This document shows positions 41,351 to 49,992 of a stretch of 64,000 nt of DNA, one piece after another; positions within the stretch are counted from its first letter, which is position 1; every line of letters begins with the position of its first letter. Origin of the DNA: UBA1181 sp963648205 (GTDB lineage Bacteria > Bacteroidota > Bacteroidia > Bacteroidales > Paludibacteraceae); contig CAVJCT010000013.1 of the NCBI GenBank assembly GCA_963648205.1, positions 1 through 64,000 of the forward strand, read 5' to 3'. Under the pieces are notes generated by a model. That model saw nothing but the letters and a program-made list of their open reading frames with translations. It made no database searches and was not told where the DNA came from. Made by a program: the position numbers and the translations under genes.

Positions 41351-42595
41351 ATGATTCAGAAACTGCATACTATAGAATTATTCGCGGGTTGTGGTGGGCT
41401 TCTCGAGGGTTTCCTTCAGGAGGGGCATTTTGACACATTAGCATGCGTTGAGTGGGAAGAGTACCCTTGCTTGACCCTTGCCAACAGGCTAAGCAAGCGG
41501 TGGAATCATGCAAACGCTCAAAATGAGGTTGTCCGTTTTGATATACAGAGGACGGATGAACTCATAAACGGATATGAGGATGCAGAGTATGGAAAGAATG
41601 GTGGACTCGCAAAATTGATTGGTAATCAATCGGTTGATGTTATTGTAGGTGGTCCGCCTTGTCAAGCGTATTCCCTTGCAGGACGTATACGCGACGAACA
41701 TGGAATGAAGAATGATTATCGTAATTATTTGTTTGAGAGTTACGTTAGAATCGTCAAACATTTCAAACCCAAGTTTTTTGTTTTTGAGAATGTTATCGGT
41801 TTATTGAGTGCTGCACCAGATGGCTACCCTATCGTGGATCGTATTCGTGAAACATTCTTGAAGGCTGGATATAAGGTGGCAGAAAATTTCAAGGAAACGC
41901 TTTTCGAGGTGGCAGATTATGGCATTCCACAACATCGTAAACGTGTGATAATCATAGGAATACGAATGGATATGTTTGATAAACAAGGTGCTTCAGAGTC
42001 TGTTACTGATAAGATGATTTCAGATTTTTACAAGGAAATCATGCCTTCTCTTAAAAGAAAACAGAGAACTGTTTTTGATGCGATTGGCGATCTTCCGAAA
42101 ATATACCCTGTTGATGAACCTCTTAGGGTAAATGGGAAAAAATATTCGCATGCGCCCATCTGTTCGGAAGCGGTGCTAAATCATGTTCCTCGCTTCCATA
42201 GCAAAAGAGACATTGAAGTTTTTCGTTTTTTGGCGGAAGATATTCGTTCTGGCAGAAAAGAGTATGTGAACATTGAGAAACTGAAAGAGTTATACACGAA
42301 AATCACGGGAAAGCAGAGTAACATACACAAATACTATGTTTTGCGAAATGATGAGCCGAGCAATACAATTCCAGCACATCTGTATAAGGATGGAATGAGA
42401 CATATCCACCCAGATCCCGATCAGGCGAGAAGTATAACTGTGAGAGAAGCGGCGAGACTGCAGACTTTCCCAGATGATTTTGAGTTCTTGGGTCCTAATA
42501 TGGCTCAGTATAAGATGATTGGAAATGCTGTTCCTGTGGATTTTGCGAAGATTGTTGCGTCAGCATTGTATAGATTAATAGAGAAATATAATTAA
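41351..42595 (+). CDS. C5 cytosine-specific DNA methyltransferase 2
   Basis: The 414-residue protein has motifs I ELFAGCGGLLEGFLQEGHF, IV GGPPCQAYSLAGR, VI FFVFENVIGLLSA, VIII IPQHRKRVIIIG and X KMIGNAVPVDFAKI. The target-recognition region is longer than that of its neighbour, and the two proteins differ widely, so they are not a recent duplication. The start codon abuts the stop of the first methylase. In the LlaJI system of Lactococcus two adjacent m5C methylases protect an asymmetric site; a similar plan is inferred here. Confidence 0.94.
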   Translation: MIQKLHTIELFAGCGGLLEGFLQEGHFDTLACVEWEEYPCLTLANRLSKRWNHANAQNEVVRFDIQRTDELINGYEDAEYGKNGGLAKLIGNQSVDVIVGGPPCQAYSLAGRIRDEHGMKNDYRNYLFESYVRIVKHFKPKFFVFENVIGLLSAAPDGYPIVDRIRETFLKAGYKVAENFKETLFEVADYGIPQHRKRVIIIGIRMDMFDKQGASESVTDKMISDFYKEIMPSLKRKQRTVFDAIGDLPKIYPVDEPLRVNGKKYSHAPICSEAVLNHVPRFHSKRDIEVFRFLAEDIRSGRKEYVNIEKLKELYTKITGKQSNIHKYYVLRNDEPSNTIPAHLYKDGMRHIHPDPDQARSITVREAARLQTFPDDFEFLGPNMAQYKMIGNAVPVDFAKIVASALYRLIEKYN

Positions 42596-42609
42596 ATTAA
42601 CAATATAAT

Positions 42610-43614
42610 ATGTTATACTGTAAAAATCTAAAAGAAACTGTTTTGGGGATGCGGGGAAATCTTATTTCCTCGAATAACATCATAATTGTTTCGGGATATG
42701 TTGGTTATCAACCCATAAAAGATTTGTGTGAGACATGTAGCGGTGTTGACATCACGATTATTTACGGAATGTATGGGTGCGAACGTATAAAACAACCTTT
42801 GCATAAGGCTTTGGTAGAGATACAGGAGACTTATCCCAACGTAACGATTCTTTATTCAACTATCCCTGTTCACTCTAAAATCTACATTTGGAATTGCGAT
42901 GATTTGATTAAACGTGCGTTGGTGGGGTCGGCAAATTTCTCTGTGAATGGTTTGATGAACGACTATAAGGAGATTTTGTCCGATGTGGAAAGGAACACGT
43001 TTCCTACGCTCAAAGCGTATTGTGATTATGTTGAAGAGCATGCTATAAACTGCAAAAGTATGGAGGTTGAGGTGAGCAAAATCTCGAGTGCGTCGGGGAA
43101 AAGCAAACAAGAGCAGCCTTTGATAGCTCAAAACACTTGTCGCATTTCACTCACAGACAAAGACGGAGAGGTGAGTACGAAGTCGGGCTTGAACTGGGGA
43201 CTAAGCAATGGACATGTAGCCCAAGGCGACGCTTATATACGCATAACAAACGACCTCATTAAACTTTTCCCAAATCTTTTCCCTCCAAAGAAATATGTTG
43301 GTATTGAGAATGTTGACTCGAAAGGGAGGAAGAATCGAGAGAATGACGAGATAGAGTTGATATGGGACGATGGAGAGAAGATGATGGGATTATTGGAAGG
43401 ACAGACGGGTCCGATAAATGGTTTGGTTTATCCTAAACAGTTGAGTAGCAGTCCGAAGAAGTCTATTCTTGGCAAGTATCTCAGAAAACGATTAGGGGTA
43501 GGTCTTGGACATACCATTACCAAATCTGATTTAAAAAGGTACGGTCGCACCAACATAGACGTAACATTGATTGGCGAAGGGATTTATTACTTGGATTTTT
43601 CGGTAAAAAAGTAG
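42610..43614 (+). CDS. NgoFVII-like PLD-fold restriction endonuclease
   Basis: The 334-residue protein carries a phospholipase D-type half-site: PVHSKIYIWNCDDLIKRAL with the HxK pair, followed by VGSANFSVNG, the NgoFVII/BfiI-like nuclease signature. PLD nucleases act as dimers, each giving one HxK. The C-terminal half (RKNRENDEIELIWDDGEKM, then GRTNIDVTLIGEGIYYLDF) probably recognises DNA. It is 14 bp after the second methylase and 3 bp before the McrB gene, so it is translated as part of the same unit and probably cuts the site those methylases protect. Confidence 0.88.
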   Translation: MLYCKNLKETVLGMRGNLISSNNIIIVSGYVGYQPIKDLCETCSGVDITIIYGMYGCERIKQPLHKALVEIQETYPNVTILYSTIPVHSKIYIWNCDDLIKRALVGSANFSVNGLMNDYKEILSDVERNTFPTLKAYCDYVEEHAINCKSMEVEVSKISSASGKSKQEQPLIAQNTCRISLTDKDGEVSTKSGLNWGLSNGHVAQGDAYIRITNDLIKLFPNLFPPKKYVGIENVDSKGRKNRENDEIELIWDDGEKMMGLLEGQTGPINGLVYPKQLSSSPKKSILGKYLRKRLGVGLGHTITKSDLKRYGRTNIDVTLIGEGIYYLDFSVKK

Positions 43615-43617
43615 AAT

Positions 43618-45297
43618 ATGGCAGAAGCATCACCAATTTGCAGAGGTAAAAATCTCACAGTAGAAACAGTGTTGGCATTTATAAATGCAATGCCGTTAAA
43701 TTCTATGGAAAAGAATGCATTTCATAGTGCCTGTGAATCAAAATTGAAGGGTTGGACTCAGACCCATTCTCAGATAGCAAGGCAGCTTGCCTTATACTAT
43801 GAAGAGGCAGGTATTTGTTATCCTAGATTTTCACATAAAGTAACATATTCGGAAGTTGTGGAGTATGTTGTAAATTGGGCTATGTTATATTGTGTTCCCA
43901 ATCCATATACCCCAAGTCTTGTTTCGGAAGGTAGTGAGATAACTAATATTTATGCGTTTGTCAAGGAAAAAGTGAAAGAAGGTCAAACTTCTTTTGATAG
44001 TATTTGTACGGAAATCTTTGGAATTGAACTAAATAACACGGATAAGGTACGAGTTTATCTTAATAATTTTACAGATTTGATTATTAGTGATGATGTTGTA
44101 ACAATCAATAAAAATCTTGTTGATTTACCTCTTCCAACAATTCATCCTAATGTTAAATTTGATAATGGGAAGGAATTCTTTGGTTACTTTACGAAAGAGA
44201 AGAGGGAGAGAAAAAAGTATGTAGCAGATTATAATTCTCTCCCCCTCCAACAAATCATCTACGGAGCCCCCGGTACTGGCAAGTCCCACACTATCAAGGA
44301 GCAGACGGTGGGTAGGGAGGTGATTCGAACTACTTTTCATCCGGATAGCGACTACAGTACGTTTGTGGGAACTTACAAGCCGACAACTAAGTTTATTCCG
44401 GTTACGACGGTGATCGGCACTAAGGCTGTGGCTGTGGAGGATGAGGATGGTAACAAGATAAGCGAGGATAAGATTGTGTATGAGTTCGTTCCTCAGGCAT
44501 TCCTGCAAGCGTACGTTTCGGCTTGGCAGAAGTATGCTAACGTGAAGGAGGGGGAACAACCTGAGGAGGAGATTCTGGTGATTGAGGAGATCAACCGTGG
44601 CAACTGCGCCCAGATTTTCGGCGACCTCTTCCAACTGCTCGACCGTGGCGATAGCGGTTTCTCGGAATACCCTATCAAGGCGGATGCCGACATGAAGAAG
44701 TTCTTGCAAAAGGCATTCGCAAACATCAGTTTGGATGGCGTGAAAGACACTTTAGAGGCTTTTTATGATGATACGGACATCGCATCGCAGGTGCTGGCAG
44801 GCGATATCCTCTTGCTCCCTAACAACCTCTACATCTGGGCAACTATGAACACGAGCGACCAGAGCCTCTTCCCTATCGACTCGGCCTTCAAACGTCGATG
44901 GGACTGGCAATATGTGCCTATCAACAACGCAGGTCTGAACTATGTGATCGAGGTGAACGGCAACCGATATGATTGGTGGCACTTCCTTGAGGAGATTAAC
45001 CAACGTATCTACAAGGTAACCTATTCGGAGGATAAGAAGTTAGGCTATTTCTTCTGCAAAGCTAGAAATGGTGTGATTGATACCGACACGTTCGTCAGCA
45101 AAGTGGTGTTCTACCTCTGGAACGGTGTGTTCAAAGATATGGAGTTTGAGGGCGATGCATTCCGCGATGGCGAGAATGGCAAACTCACCTTCGACAAGTT
45201 TTATACTGTCGAGGGCAATAAGACGAAAGTGGTGAGCGAGAAAGTGGAGGTGTTTTTGAAGAATTTGGGGTTAGAGGCATTGGACAATAAAGAATAA
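43618..45297 (+). CDS. McrB-like AAA+ restriction GTPase
   Basis: The 559-residue protein has an AAA+ domain with Walker A QQIIYGAPGTGKSHTIKEQT (~residue 217), an FHPDSDYSTFVGTYKP segment, ILVIEEINRGNCAQIFGDLFQLLDR (Walker B, ~320), and WATMNTSDQSLFPIDSAFKRRW (sensor/arginine region, ~415), all typical of McrB and R1.LlaJI. The first ~205 residues, the expected DNA-recognition part, are AT-rich in sequence, while the rest from about 44235 is clearly GC-richer, so the gene is mosaic. It needs a McrC partner for cleavage; only a shortened one is found downstream. Confidence 0.92.
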   Translation: MAEASPICRGKNLTVETVLAFINAMPLNSMEKNAFHSACESKLKGWTQTHSQIARQLALYYEEAGICYPRFSHKVTYSEVVEYVVNWAMLYCVPNPYTPSLVSEGSEITNIYAFVKEKVKEGQTSFDSICTEIFGIELNNTDKVRVYLNNFTDLIISDDVVTINKNLVDLPLPTIHPNVKFDNGKEFFGYFTKEKRERKKYVADYNSLPLQQIIYGAPGTGKSHTIKEQTVGREVIRTTFHPDSDYSTFVGTYKPTTKFIPVTTVIGTKAVAVEDEDGNKISEDKIVYEFVPQAFLQAYVSAWQKYANVKEGEQPEEEILVIEEINRGNCAQIFGDLFQLLDRGDSGFSEYPIKADADMKKFLQKAFANISLDGVKDTLEAFYDDTDIASQVLAGDILLLPNNLYIWATMNTSDQSLFPIDSAFKRRWDWQYVPINNAGLNYVIEVNGNRYDWWHFLEEINQRIYKVTYSEDKKLGYFFCKARNGVIDTDTFVSKVVFYLWNGVFKDMEFEGDAFRDGENGKLTFDKFYTVEGNKTKVVSEKVEVFLKNLGLEALDNKE

Positions 45298-45314
45298 TAT
45301 ATAAAATTTCAACT

Positions 45315-46730
45315 ATGGAGAAGGAAAAACGAAATCCTGATTGTGTGCAAGATTTGCGTCCGACGTTTGACGAAATTAGGCGGACGGATGAGAGTGGCAA
45401 TGAATATTGGAGTTCGCGCGACCTATGCGTTGCTATGGGCTATTCTGCCAACTGGAAATTTGAGCGAGTGATAGAAAAAGCGATTGCCATAGCCAACCAA
45501 AAAGGTATGAAAATCGATGACCATTTCAACCCTGGGGAAGAGATGGTGAAGTTGGGAAGTGGGGCTTTTCGCAAGGTCAGTATCATGCGGTTGTCGCGCA
45601 TGGCATGCATGATTGTTGCAGCAAATGCCGACAGTAAAAAGGTGTTGGTACAGCAGGCAAGAGACTATTTCCAAAATACCGTCCCTACTGCTGAGTTGGT
45701 TTGTAACTCGTTGGAATCCAATATCTTACTTTATAAAACCGCTAATGGAGAGTGCAAGGTTGAGGTGATTTTCAACAACGAAACTTTCTGGATGTCGCAG
45801 AAAAGAATGGCGGATTTGTTTGGGGTGGATCGGTCGACAATAACCTACCATCTTTCTCAAATTTACGAGTCAGGTGAACTCACAAAAGAGGCAACTTGTG
45901 GAAAAATTCCACTAGTTCAACCTGAAGGAGAACGTGATGTAGAGCGTACTCCTCTGTTTTATAATTTGGACGCTATTATCGCAGTGGGTTATCGAGTGAA
46001 TAGTTATCAAGCCACACAATTTCGTATTTGGGCAACTTCCGTTTTGAAGGAGTTTGTCGTGAAGGGATATGTGTTGGATGATGAGCGATTGAAGCAAGGA
46101 AGGCACTTCGGCAAAGACTACTTCGACGATTTGTTGGAGCGTATTCGAGAAATTCGTACCTCCGAACGGCGTTATTACCAGAAAATCACGGACATTTTTG
46201 CAGAATGCAGTTCAGACTACGATGCCAATTCTGACAACACTAGAAAGTTTTTCAGAATGGTGCAGAACATGATGCATTTGGCGGTAACCCATCAAACGGC
46301 TGCTGAGATTGTCTATCATCGAGCTGATGCTGAACAACCTCACATGGGACTGACCTCATGGAAGAAAGCCCCTAATGGTAGGGTGCAGAAGTCCGACACC
46401 GTAGTTGCAAAAAACTACTTGTCCGACAAAGAGTTGGATGACTTGAACCGAATCACAAGTTCGTTTCTTGATTTTGCCGAGTCGCGCGCTAGTCGGCATA
46501 TCATTACAACAATGGAAGATTGGCAGAAGCGTCTTTCTCAGTTTTTGGAGACGATGGACTATCCTTCTGTTGTCTCTTCAGGAAAAGTATCACAAGAAGA
46601 AGCCCAAAATAAGGCTTACTCGGAATATGAAAAGTACAAGGTGATACAAGATCAACTGTATGTCTCTGATTTTGATAGGTTTAACAATGAAGAACCTTTG
46701 CTTCCTTTTGACCTTCATCCTAAACAATAA
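45315..46730 (+). CDS. DinD-RhuM fusion protein
   Basis: The N-terminal ~125 residues (YWSSRDLCVAMGYSANWKFERV, FNPGEEMVKLGSGAFRKVSIMRLSRMACMIVAANAD) resemble DinD / antirepressor-type domains. The remainder is a RhuM-family protein (VIFNNETFWMSQKRMADLFGVDRSTITYHL, FYNLDAIIAVGYRVNS, RIWATSVLKEFVVKGYVLDDERLKQG). Each part is usually a separate protein of phage or pathogenicity-island origin. The function of RhuM is not known, though it often sits inside type I and other restriction operons, as here, between McrB (17 bp) and the McrC-like gene (5 bp). Confidence 0.85.
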   Translation: MEKEKRNPDCVQDLRPTFDEIRRTDESGNEYWSSRDLCVAMGYSANWKFERVIEKAIAIANQKGMKIDDHFNPGEEMVKLGSGAFRKVSIMRLSRMACMIVAANADSKKVLVQQARDYFQNTVPTAELVCNSLESNILLYKTANGECKVEVIFNNETFWMSQKRMADLFGVDRSTITYHLSQIYESGELTKEATCGKIPLVQPEGERDVERTPLFYNLDAIIAVGYRVNSYQATQFRIWATSVLKEFVVKGYVLDDERLKQGRHFGKDYFDDLLERIREIRTSERRYYQKITDIFAECSSDYDANSDNTRKFFRMVQNMMHLAVTHQTAAEIVYHRADAEQPHMGLTSWKKAPNGRVQKSDTVVAKNYLSDKELDDLNRITSSFLDFAESRASRHIITTMEDWQKRLSQFLETMDYPSVVSSGKVSQEEAQNKAYSEYEKYKVIQDQLYVSDFDRFNNEEPLLPFDLHPKQ

Positions 46731-46735
46731 CCTCT

Positions 46736-47371
46736 ATGCGCATCCTCATAGAAGAATACCCCTATAACGCTGCCGATGTGCATGACGTGCTTCAAGGCAT
46801 TGATGCTTTGGAGAACGTGTCGGGTAAGGTGTCGCTCTACTATGTGGGATATTTCTTCTTTGTGCTGAAAAACATACACGCAGGGCATAACAAGATTAAC
46901 TGGACACGGACGATATCCACTACGCCGGCAATCGTGCAAGATGATGCCACTGTCTATCTGAACCCAGTGAACAAGAAGCGAAAAATCAATTTCGACGAGG
47001 AACTCCTCCTCATCTTCTTTTCAATCCTCAATTATATTGGCGATTCGAAGTACTACAAGATGGGTAACGAGTTGGGCAAGGAAAGCGTTTTCAAGCTATA
47101 TACCTACGCTCGTAACGTGATTCAGTGGAATCTTGATATCTTCAACAGTGGGCGCACACCCTTGTCGGGCATCAAACTGCGTGACGAAGAGACTGAGGGC
47201 TACAATATTTCGTTGGCGCTCGACAACAATGAGAAACAGAAGGTGGACATTGACGTTACTGTCAAATTAGATGCGACACAATTGCAATGTTCAAAGAAGG
47301 GTTATTCACCCAAGACAAGATACGATGCGCAATATGCCGAGTTTGAGAATCTGCAAGCAAACAAAAATTGA
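46736..47371 (+). CDS. Shortened McrC / LlaJI R2-like protein
   Basis: The opening MRILIEEYPYNAADVHDVLQ with SLYYVGY and the segment NIHAGHNKINWTRTIS, VYLNPVNKKRKINFDEEL, LLIFFSILNYI resemble McrC-type proteins (R2.LlaJI) of Bacteroidetes. From memory of the family, a large N-terminal stretch should lie between YVGY and FFFVLKNIHAG; here they are joined directly at about residue 40, suggesting an in-frame deletion. The nuclease-bearing C-terminus after ILNYI is replaced by ~110 residues I do not recognise. At 211 residues it is less than half of usual length, so it may be non-functional or a shortened specificity partner of McrB. Confidence 0.6.
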   Translation: MRILIEEYPYNAADVHDVLQGIDALENVSGKVSLYYVGYFFFVLKNIHAGHNKINWTRTISTTPAIVQDDATVYLNPVNKKRKINFDEELLLIFFSILNYIGDSKYYKMGNELGKESVFKLYTYARNVIQWNLDIFNSGRTPLSGIKLRDEETEGYNISLALDNNEKQKVDIDVTVKLDATQLQCSKKGYSPKTRYDAQYAEFENLQANKN

Positions 47372-47456
47372 ACAAAACGCATAATGGTTTTTCAATGATT
47401 TTATCCAGTTTTTCCGCTGAAAATTAATTAATGCCTTTATAATCAGTAATATACTA

Positions 47457-47552
47457 TGTAAAATAAGGCAATTAGCACGTTGAAAATTTGTAAAATAGTG
47501 CAATCACGGCGGTCGAAATTTGTAAAATAAGGCGTTGAACCTTCTCCCGCAT
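47457..47552. repeat. Three 32-bp tandem repeats before rpoD
   Basis: Units start at 47457, 47489 and 47521, exactly 32 bp apart. Each opens TGTAAAATA followed by AGGC, GTGC or AGGC, and the first two continue AAT(T/C)A and end AAATT. The third loses similarity after about 14 bp. The meaning is unknown. The rest of the gap from 47372 to 47637 holds the rpoD promoter and no gene. Confidence 0.6.
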
Positions 47553-47606
47553 ACAAAAAAAATCTGATATTATGAAAAAATAATCTCTTTTTAACGGAAA
47601 AAAGAT

Positions 47607-47614
47607 TATTTTTG
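47607..47614 (+). promoter_or_regulatory. -7 element for rpoD
   Basis: TATTTTTG matches TAnnTTTG, 23 bp before the rpoD ATG. It overlaps the right arm of a small inverted repeat (ATAATCT with AGATTAT). Confidence 0.5.
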
Positions 47615-47637
47615 CGCCCGAAAAAATATTAAAGATA

Positions 47638-48498
47638 ATGAGACAGCTGAAAATTACCAATTCCATCACCGTGCGTGACGCTTCTTTGGAGAAGTACTTA
47701 CAAGACATTTCAAAAGAACCTTTGATCGGCACAGATGAGGAGGTAGAGTTGGCGCAGCGAATCAGAAATGGCGACGACAAGGCTAAGGATAAACTTGTAC
47801 GCGCTAACCTCCGTTTCGTGGTGTCAGTTGCTAAACAGTATCAAAATAAGGGTATGAGCCTTACCGACCTTATCAACGAGGGTAACCTCGGCTTGATTAA
47901 GGCTGCCGATCGTTTCGACGAGACGCGTGGTTTCAAGTTCATCTCTTTTGCCGTATGGTGGATTCGTCAATCCATCCAACAAGCCCTCTCTGAACAGTCG
48001 CGCATCGTGCGTGTACCGCTCAACCAAGTGGGTTTGCAGAACAAAATCAAACGTGCCATCTCTTCTTTCGAGCAAGAGCATGGTCGTCGTCCTTCTGTCG
48101 AGGAACTTTCTGAGGAGATGGACGTTCCAGAAGAGAAAATCGCTGAGGTTTTGGAGATTCCAGACCAGATCAAGTCGTTGGATGCACCTTTCGGTGAGGA
48201 TGGCGATGGTTCTTTAGGCGATGTCTTGGAGAATACCGATTCTCCTCGTGCCGACAGTAGCGTGATGCGTGATTCTCTTCGCCGTGAGATCGAACGCGCG
48301 CTCTCTACCCTCACCGAGAAGGAGCGTGAGGTGTTGAAGATGAGCTTCGGTTTGGGCGAGTATCAGGAACTCTCATTAGACGAGATCGGACTTCGTTTCG
48401 ACTTGACTCGTGAGCGTGTTCGTCAAATCAAGGAGAAAGCCATCGTGAAGTTGAGACAAAATTCTTCTAACAGCTTGTTAAAGAGCTTCTTAGGATAA
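47638..48498 (+). CDS. rpoD: Primary sigma factor (Bacteroidetes sigma-ABfr type)
   Basis: The 286-residue protein is the short sigma-70 form of Bacteroidetes, lacking most of region 1.1. Region 1.2 (SLEKYLQDISKEPLIGTDEEV), region 2 (LVRANLRFVVSVAKQYQNKG, LIQ-like INEGNLGLIKAADRFD, FKFISFAVWWIRQSI), region 3 (RRPSVEELSEEM) and region 4 (LTEKEREVLKMSFGLG, LTRERVRQIKEKAIVKLR) are all present. It would recognise the TTTG / TAnnTTTG promoters seen throughout this window. An essential core gene, it shows that this replicon is not a dispensable plasmid. Confidence 0.97.
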   Translation: MRQLKITNSITVRDASLEKYLQDISKEPLIGTDEEVELAQRIRNGDDKAKDKLVRANLRFVVSVAKQYQNKGMSLTDLINEGNLGLIKAADRFDETRGFKFISFAVWWIRQSIQQALSEQSRIVRVPLNQVGLQNKIKRAISSFEQEHGRRPSVEELSEEMDVPEEKIAEVLEIPDQIKSLDAPFGEDGDGSLGDVLENTDSPRADSSVMRDSLRREIERALSTLTEKEREVLKMSFGLGEYQELSLDEIGLRFDLTRERVRQIKEKAIVKLRQNSSNSLLKSFLG

Positions 48499-48521
48499 GT
48501 CTAAGATAAAGATTTTACTAT

Positions 48522-49028
48522 ATGAACGCATTAGTAAGTATAATCATGGGAAGCACGTCCGACCTCCCCGTAATGGAAAAAGCGGCGAAGTTTTTGGACG
48601 AGATGGAGATCCCTTTCGAGATGAACGCATTGTCTGCTCATCGTACACCAGACGAGGTGGAGACATTCGCAAAAAATGCTGAGGGCCGTGGCGTTAAGGT
48701 GATCATCGCAGGTGCTGGTATGGCGGCTGCTTTGCCTGGCGTTATCGCTGCAAGTACTTCATTGCCAGTCATCGGAGTGCCTATCAAAGGTATGTTAGAC
48801 GGCTTGGACGCTATGCTCTCAATCATCCAAATGCCTCCAGGAATCCCTGTGGCTACGGTGGGTGTCAATGGTGCGCAGAACGCTGCTATCCTTGCTGCTC
48901 AGATGATTGCACTGTCCGACAAGCAGTTAGCCCAGAAGTTGAAAGACTACAAAGAGGGACTGAAAGGCAAAATTGTAAAAGCCAACGCCGAATTGGCAGA
49001 GGTCAAGTTCAAATTCAAAACGAATTAA
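48522..49028 (+). CDS. purE: N5-carboxyaminoimidazole ribonucleotide mutase
   Basis: PurE (class I) converts N5-CAIR to CAIR in purine synthesis. The 168-residue protein shows SIIMGSTSDLPVMEKAAKF, FEMNALSAHRTPDEVETFA (catalytic His), IIAGAGMAAALPGVIAASTS and PVIGVPIKGMLDGLDAMLSI. Length is normal. It lies 23 bp after rpoD and probably has readthrough from it. Confidence 0.96.
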   Translation: MNALVSIIMGSTSDLPVMEKAAKFLDEMEIPFEMNALSAHRTPDEVETFAKNAEGRGVKVIIAGAGMAAALPGVIAASTSLPVIGVPIKGMLDGLDAMLSIIQMPPGIPVATVGVNGAQNAAILAAQMIALSDKQLAQKLKDYKEGLKGKIVKANAELAEVKFKFKTN

Positions 49029-49040
49029 AGAAAACGAAAT

Positions 49041-49067
49041 AAGGGTGTGCGAAAGTACACCCTTTCG
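49041..49067 (+). terminator. Weak hairpin after purE
   Basis: AGGGTGT and ACACCCT form a 7-bp stem 13 bp after the purE stop, followed by TTTCG. The short T run suggests partial termination. Confidence 0.4.
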
Positions 49068-49074
49068 CTGATTT

Positions 49075-49536
49075 ATGGCACAGGTTTACATCGGTTTAGG
49101 TTCTAATTTGGGAGATAAGAAACGGAATATCACCAATGCAACGATTCTTTTAGGGTCTCTGATGGGTGAACTTAAAGTTCTCTCCTCTCTCTATGAAACG
49201 GAGCCTTGGGGTTTTCAGTCGGACAACAAGTTTCTCAACGCAGCGATTCTGTTGGAGACTGAAATCGAGCCGCAGACCTGCCTTGAAATGGCAAAAGCAA
49301 TCGAGCGTGAGTTGGGTCGTGTCTACACCCATGAGGGCTACGAAGACCGAGTGATCGATGTGGATATTCTGCTTTACGACGATAAGGTGATGCAGACTGA
49401 GACTTTGACACTCCCCCACCCTCTGATGCACGAGCGTGATTTTGTGTTGAAGCCTATGGCGGAGATTGCGCCAGACCTTCAACATCCCCTTTTGAAAAAG
49501 ACTATGAAAGAACTGTTGAGTGAAATAAACAAATAA
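49075..49536 (+). CDS. folK: 2-amino-4-hydroxy-6-hydroxymethyldihydropteridine pyrophosphokinase
   Basis: FolK activates the pterin for folate synthesis. The 153-residue protein has YIGLGSNLGDKKRNI, LYETEPWGFQSDNKFLNAAI, and the pterin/metal signature EDRVIDVDILLYDDKVM with LPHPLMHERDFVLKPMAEIAP. Length is typical. ybeY follows by 4 bp, so they form an operon. Confidence 0.95.
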   Translation: MAQVYIGLGSNLGDKKRNITNATILLGSLMGELKVLSSLYETEPWGFQSDNKFLNAAILLETEIEPQTCLEMAKAIERELGRVYTHEGYEDRVIDVDILLYDDKVMQTETLTLPHPLMHERDFVLKPMAEIAPDLQHPLLKKTMKELLSEINK

Positions 49537-49540
49537 AACG

Positions 49541-49966
49541 ATGATATACTATCAATCTGAGGACATTGCAATGCCCCATATCGCCAAACGAAAGGTGACG
49601 GCTTGGATTAAAGAAGTTGCTAAAAGACATGGCTACAGGGTTGGTGAAATTTCTTACATTTTCTGTAGTGATGAGAAGATATTGGAGGTGAACCGTCAGT
49701 TTCTTCAGCACGACTATTACACGGATGTAATCACTTTCGACGATACGGAAGACACCACTATCAATGGCGATATTTTCATCAGTCTTGACACTGTGAAGAG
49801 CAATTCCGAGCAGTTCGGTAGTTCGTATGAAGAGGAGTTCTATCGCGTTGTGATTCATGGTATCCTCCACCTTTGTGGCATCAACGACAAGGGTCCGGGC
49901 GAGCGTGAAATCATGGAGCAGCATGAGAACGAGGCGTTGAGCATCCGTGCGGAGTTCCTCGCATAA
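49541..49966 (+). CDS. ybeY: Endoribonuclease YbeY
   Basis: YbeY is the metal-dependent RNase for rRNA maturation and ribosome quality control. The 141-residue protein has LEVNRQFLQHDYYTDVITFD and the zinc site VIHGILHLCGINDKGPGERE. The third ligand position, normally a His in HLxGyDH, reads INDKG, with a later GEREIMEQHENE as in other Bacteroidetes members. Placement between folK and the lysozyme gene is unremarkable. Confidence 0.93.
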   Translation: MIYYQSEDIAMPHIAKRKVTAWIKEVAKRHGYRVGEISYIFCSDEKILEVNRQFLQHDYYTDVITFDDTEDTTINGDIFISLDTVKSNSEQFGSSYEEEFYRVVIHGILHLCGINDKGPGEREIMEQHENEALSIRAEFLA

Positions 49967-49992
49967 TTTGTTTGCAGTCAATCAATTGAAGA

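Noticed and set aside
47457..47552. CRISPR array
   Set aside because: The 32-bp units are adjacent repeats without spacers, only three are present, and no cas genes are in the window.
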